This document shows, piece after piece, positions 62,447 to 64,000 of a stretch of DNA of 64,000 nucleotides. The notes beneath the pieces were generated by a model. The model was not told where the DNA came from. It made no database searches and saw only the letters and a program-made list of their open reading frames with translations. Source of the DNA: SZUA-76 sp945787585 (GTDB taxonomy: Bacteria > Pseudomonadota > Gammaproteobacteria > SZUA-140); the NCBI GenBank assembly GCA_947258425.1, contig CAMYIG010000001.1, positions 28,771 to 92,770 on the forward strand, in the 5' to 3' direction. A program made the translations under genes and the position numbers. Position 1 is the stretch's first letter; the number at the start of each line of letters is the position of its first letter.

Positions 62447-64000
62447 CTATTGAAAGTGATACCGATAAGTCAACGTGGCATCGACAAAACGATCATCACT
62501 ATGATTCTCACCCATCACGCTCAGGTGCAACGCATGATTACGTGCCAGTGGAATGTTATGCAGCCAGTGCAGGCGCGAACGATATTTGCCATTGGAAAAC
62601 TTTTCTCCCGCCATCTCGATGCGTGATGTCATTGAACTAAAGTGCCACAGGATGCCGGTAGCGGCACCCGCCGCCGGCCTGAGGCTGGTATCAGAGAAGC
62701 CACGGTTATATTCAACCCGCCCAGTCCCCAACGCATAGAAGACACTGTCTTCAAACAGCTTGTATGCGACCCCAGCGCCCGCAGTGACGTGCGAGGTGAG
62801 TCGATCAACACCATCCGTCATCTGGCGCTCCAGACCGGTGTAGACGCGCCATGAGAGCGGCTTAAAAAAGCGCGAACGGGGCGTGAGTGAAAAGATATCG
62901 ATCACATCTAGCCGCTGTAACTTAACCTTGTCAGTCTCATTATTGGCACGTAGCTCAAGATTCGCCATATTGATGTGCGCACCGCGCAGGAAGCCATGAC
63001 CATTATCTTCGAGGCTGTGAAAAGCCATCTTCATCGATAGCGTCTGATAGGTCTGCTCATTGCGCTCACCGGCACCTATCGAGAGCTGGCGGGAGTGATG
63101 CCCCTTTTCAGGCTGCACCGGGACCACGACCGGTATCGGCGTGTCGTCGGTCGGATATTTATTCAGTAACCCCAACAGCATATGGCTGCGCCTGGCTAAT
63201 GCATCATCGCGCACCATTGATACTTGCAGGTAGCGCTGATAACGGTAAGCCGCATCGATAATCTTCTGCTGTCTACTCGCATCCAGTGCGATAAAACCGG
63301 GCGTGTTTACCACCTCGGTGTCGTCTACCAGTGTTTCAAAATAATGTTGTTCCTCCAATGAAAGCTGTTCCAGTAACCGCTGGAGTTGCGTCACCTGTGA
63401 GGCTCGAAACACGCTATCTTCTATCAAGCCCGCCGCCTCAATCGACTTCACGGTATCGATGGGGATCGCCGTAACACCAAACTCATCTGTCAGTTCCAGC
63501 CCAGGGCGCGCCACCTCGAGTAACTCTAACAATCGGTACGAACAGTTCTCATCAAAAAAGTAGTAATCAAAGTTAATCTCTTTTAACTCCCACAGATGCA
63601 CCACCATCCGTTCCACTTCGACAGGGGTTAAGTTCAAACGATATTCCCAGATGTCGCGTTTTTCGATACGGTTATATTCGCGAATTTTATTGTAATAGGG
63701 GGTCACAATAAAGATACCGGGATAACCACCCGTCAGCCCTCTCACAGCATAAAGCATCGAGTTTTCGGCCTCTCCTGCATTTGCACCAAAATTGACGGCG
63801 AACGAGAGCCACTTGGAATCATTTTCACCGGCCGAACGATCCAACCTGAGCAATGTATGGCCAAACATTGATGATGGGCTGTTCAAATGATAGGTAGGGA
63901 AAATCAACGTCACCTGTTCGGCCTGAACGATGCCGCGCCATTCAGCGTAGTCCGCGCACACCACCTTGGGTAGTGTCGCTGGATCAATCGCAATATATTC
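62447..64000 (-). CDS. DUF4105 domain protein (partial, runs off right edge)
   Basis: The frame is open through the right edge; a GTG at 63964 is internal. At least 517 residues are visible. It resembles DUF4105: LIFPTYHLNSPSSMFGHTLL near the left of the visible part carries the conserved His, followed by SFAVNFGANAGEAENSMLYA and GIFIVTPYYNKIREYNRIEK, and NFDYYFFDENCSYRLLELLE, whose Cys and Asp/Glu are typical of the family's NlpC/P60-like cysteine-peptidase-type motif. The C-terminal half looks like beta strands, ending LTYRYHFQ, as in outer-membrane proteins. The role is unknown; envelope location is likely. Confidence 0.78.
   Translation of the reverse strand, partial: EYIAIDPATLPKVVCADYAEWRGIVQAEQVTLIFPTYHLNSPSSMFGHTLLRLDRSAGENDSKWLSFAVNFGANAGEAENSMLYAVRGLTGGYPGIFIVTPYYNKIREYNRIEKRDIWEYRLNLTPVEVERMVVHLWELKEINFDYYFFDENCSYRLLELLEVARPGLELTDEFGVTAIPIDTVKSIEAAGLIEDSVFRASQVTQLQRLLEQLSLEEQHYFETLVDDTEVVNTPGFIALDASRQQKIIDAAYRYQRYLQVSMVRDDALARRSHMLLGLLNKYPTDDTPIPVVVPVQPEKGHHSRQLSIGAGERNEQTYQTLSMKMAFHSLEDNGHGFLRGAHINMANLELRANNETDKVKLQRLDVIDIFSLTPRSRFFKPLSWRVYTGLERQMTDGVDRLTSHVTAGAGVAYKLFEDSVFYALGTGRVEYNRGFSDTSLRPAAGAATGILWHFSSMTSRIEMAGEKFSNGKYRSRLHWLHNIPLARNHALHLSVMGENHSDDRFVDATLTYRYHFQ

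Overview
The window looks like chromosomal DNA of an environmental gammaproteobacterium. This rests on an exosortase A (XrtA/EpsH) exopolysaccharide locus with its PrsK/PrsR/PrsT partners, the glycolysis/Calvin cluster tkt-gap-pgk-pyk-fba with a CBB-type class II aldolase, an SAH riboswitch in front of ahcY, SbcB, and DUF1853/DUF3187/DUF4105 proteins. The aldolase type suggests, but does not prove, an autotroph or a relative of one. The genus cannot be named from this sequence.

Region 1 (1 to about 38.7 kb) is a polysaccharide and protein-sorting island, visibly more AT-rich than the rest. It starts with a partial methyltransferase (minus), a CelD-like GNAT protein, an Ig-repeat lipoprotein and a secreted parallel beta-helix protein (all three plus). 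A long minus-strand operon (26078 down to 6999) follows. In transcription order it encodes the Wza-like export lipoprotein, the XrtA-type chain-length protein, the tyrosine autokinase, a TIGR03016-like outer-membrane protein, a NodB deacetylase, a methyltransferase-kinase fusion, a Wzx flippase, a Wzy/ligase, GT4 glycosyltransferases interleaved with deacetylases, WecB, another glycosyltransferase and a membrane-anchored deacetylase-like protein. One PEP-CTERM protein (26502-27065) lies on the plus strand behind a good sigma-54 promoter. A second minus-strand operon (36022 down to 27138) encodes the priming glycosyltransferase, PrsK, PrsR (a sigma-54 activator), XrtA fused to EpsI, and PrsT. 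A divergent tviB-galU pair supplies sugar nucleotides.

Region 2 (38.7-46 kb) is central carbon metabolism on the minus strand: tkt, gap, pgk, pyk, fba. A polypurine/polypyrimidine hairpin separates gap from pgk, and a bidirectional terminator separates fba from galU.

Region 3 (46.3-51 kb) holds a thioredoxin-fold protein and the activated-methyl cycle genes metK, ahcY (SAH riboswitch) and metF. Hairpins and a small inverted-repeat element lie between them.

Region 4 (51-64 kb) is housekeeping and poorly known: a small acidic protein, a second inverted-repeat element, an MdlA/MdlB-type ABC exporter, sbcB, an FSH1-type serine hydrolase, a DUF3187 protein, a tightly overlapping operon (deoxyinosine glycosylase, secreted protein of unknown function, DUF1853), a small Ala/Asn-rich protein, a lipoprotein alpha/beta hydrolase and a partial DUF4105 protein.

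The most coherent system is the XrtA locus. PrsK/PrsR probably sense the envelope and switch on a sigma-54 promoter of the PEP-CTERM substrate, while the two flanking operons make an N-acetylhexosamine/uronic-acid-containing, probably deacetylated polysaccharide. No CRISPR array, tRNA, rRNA, phage or intact insertion sequence was seen.
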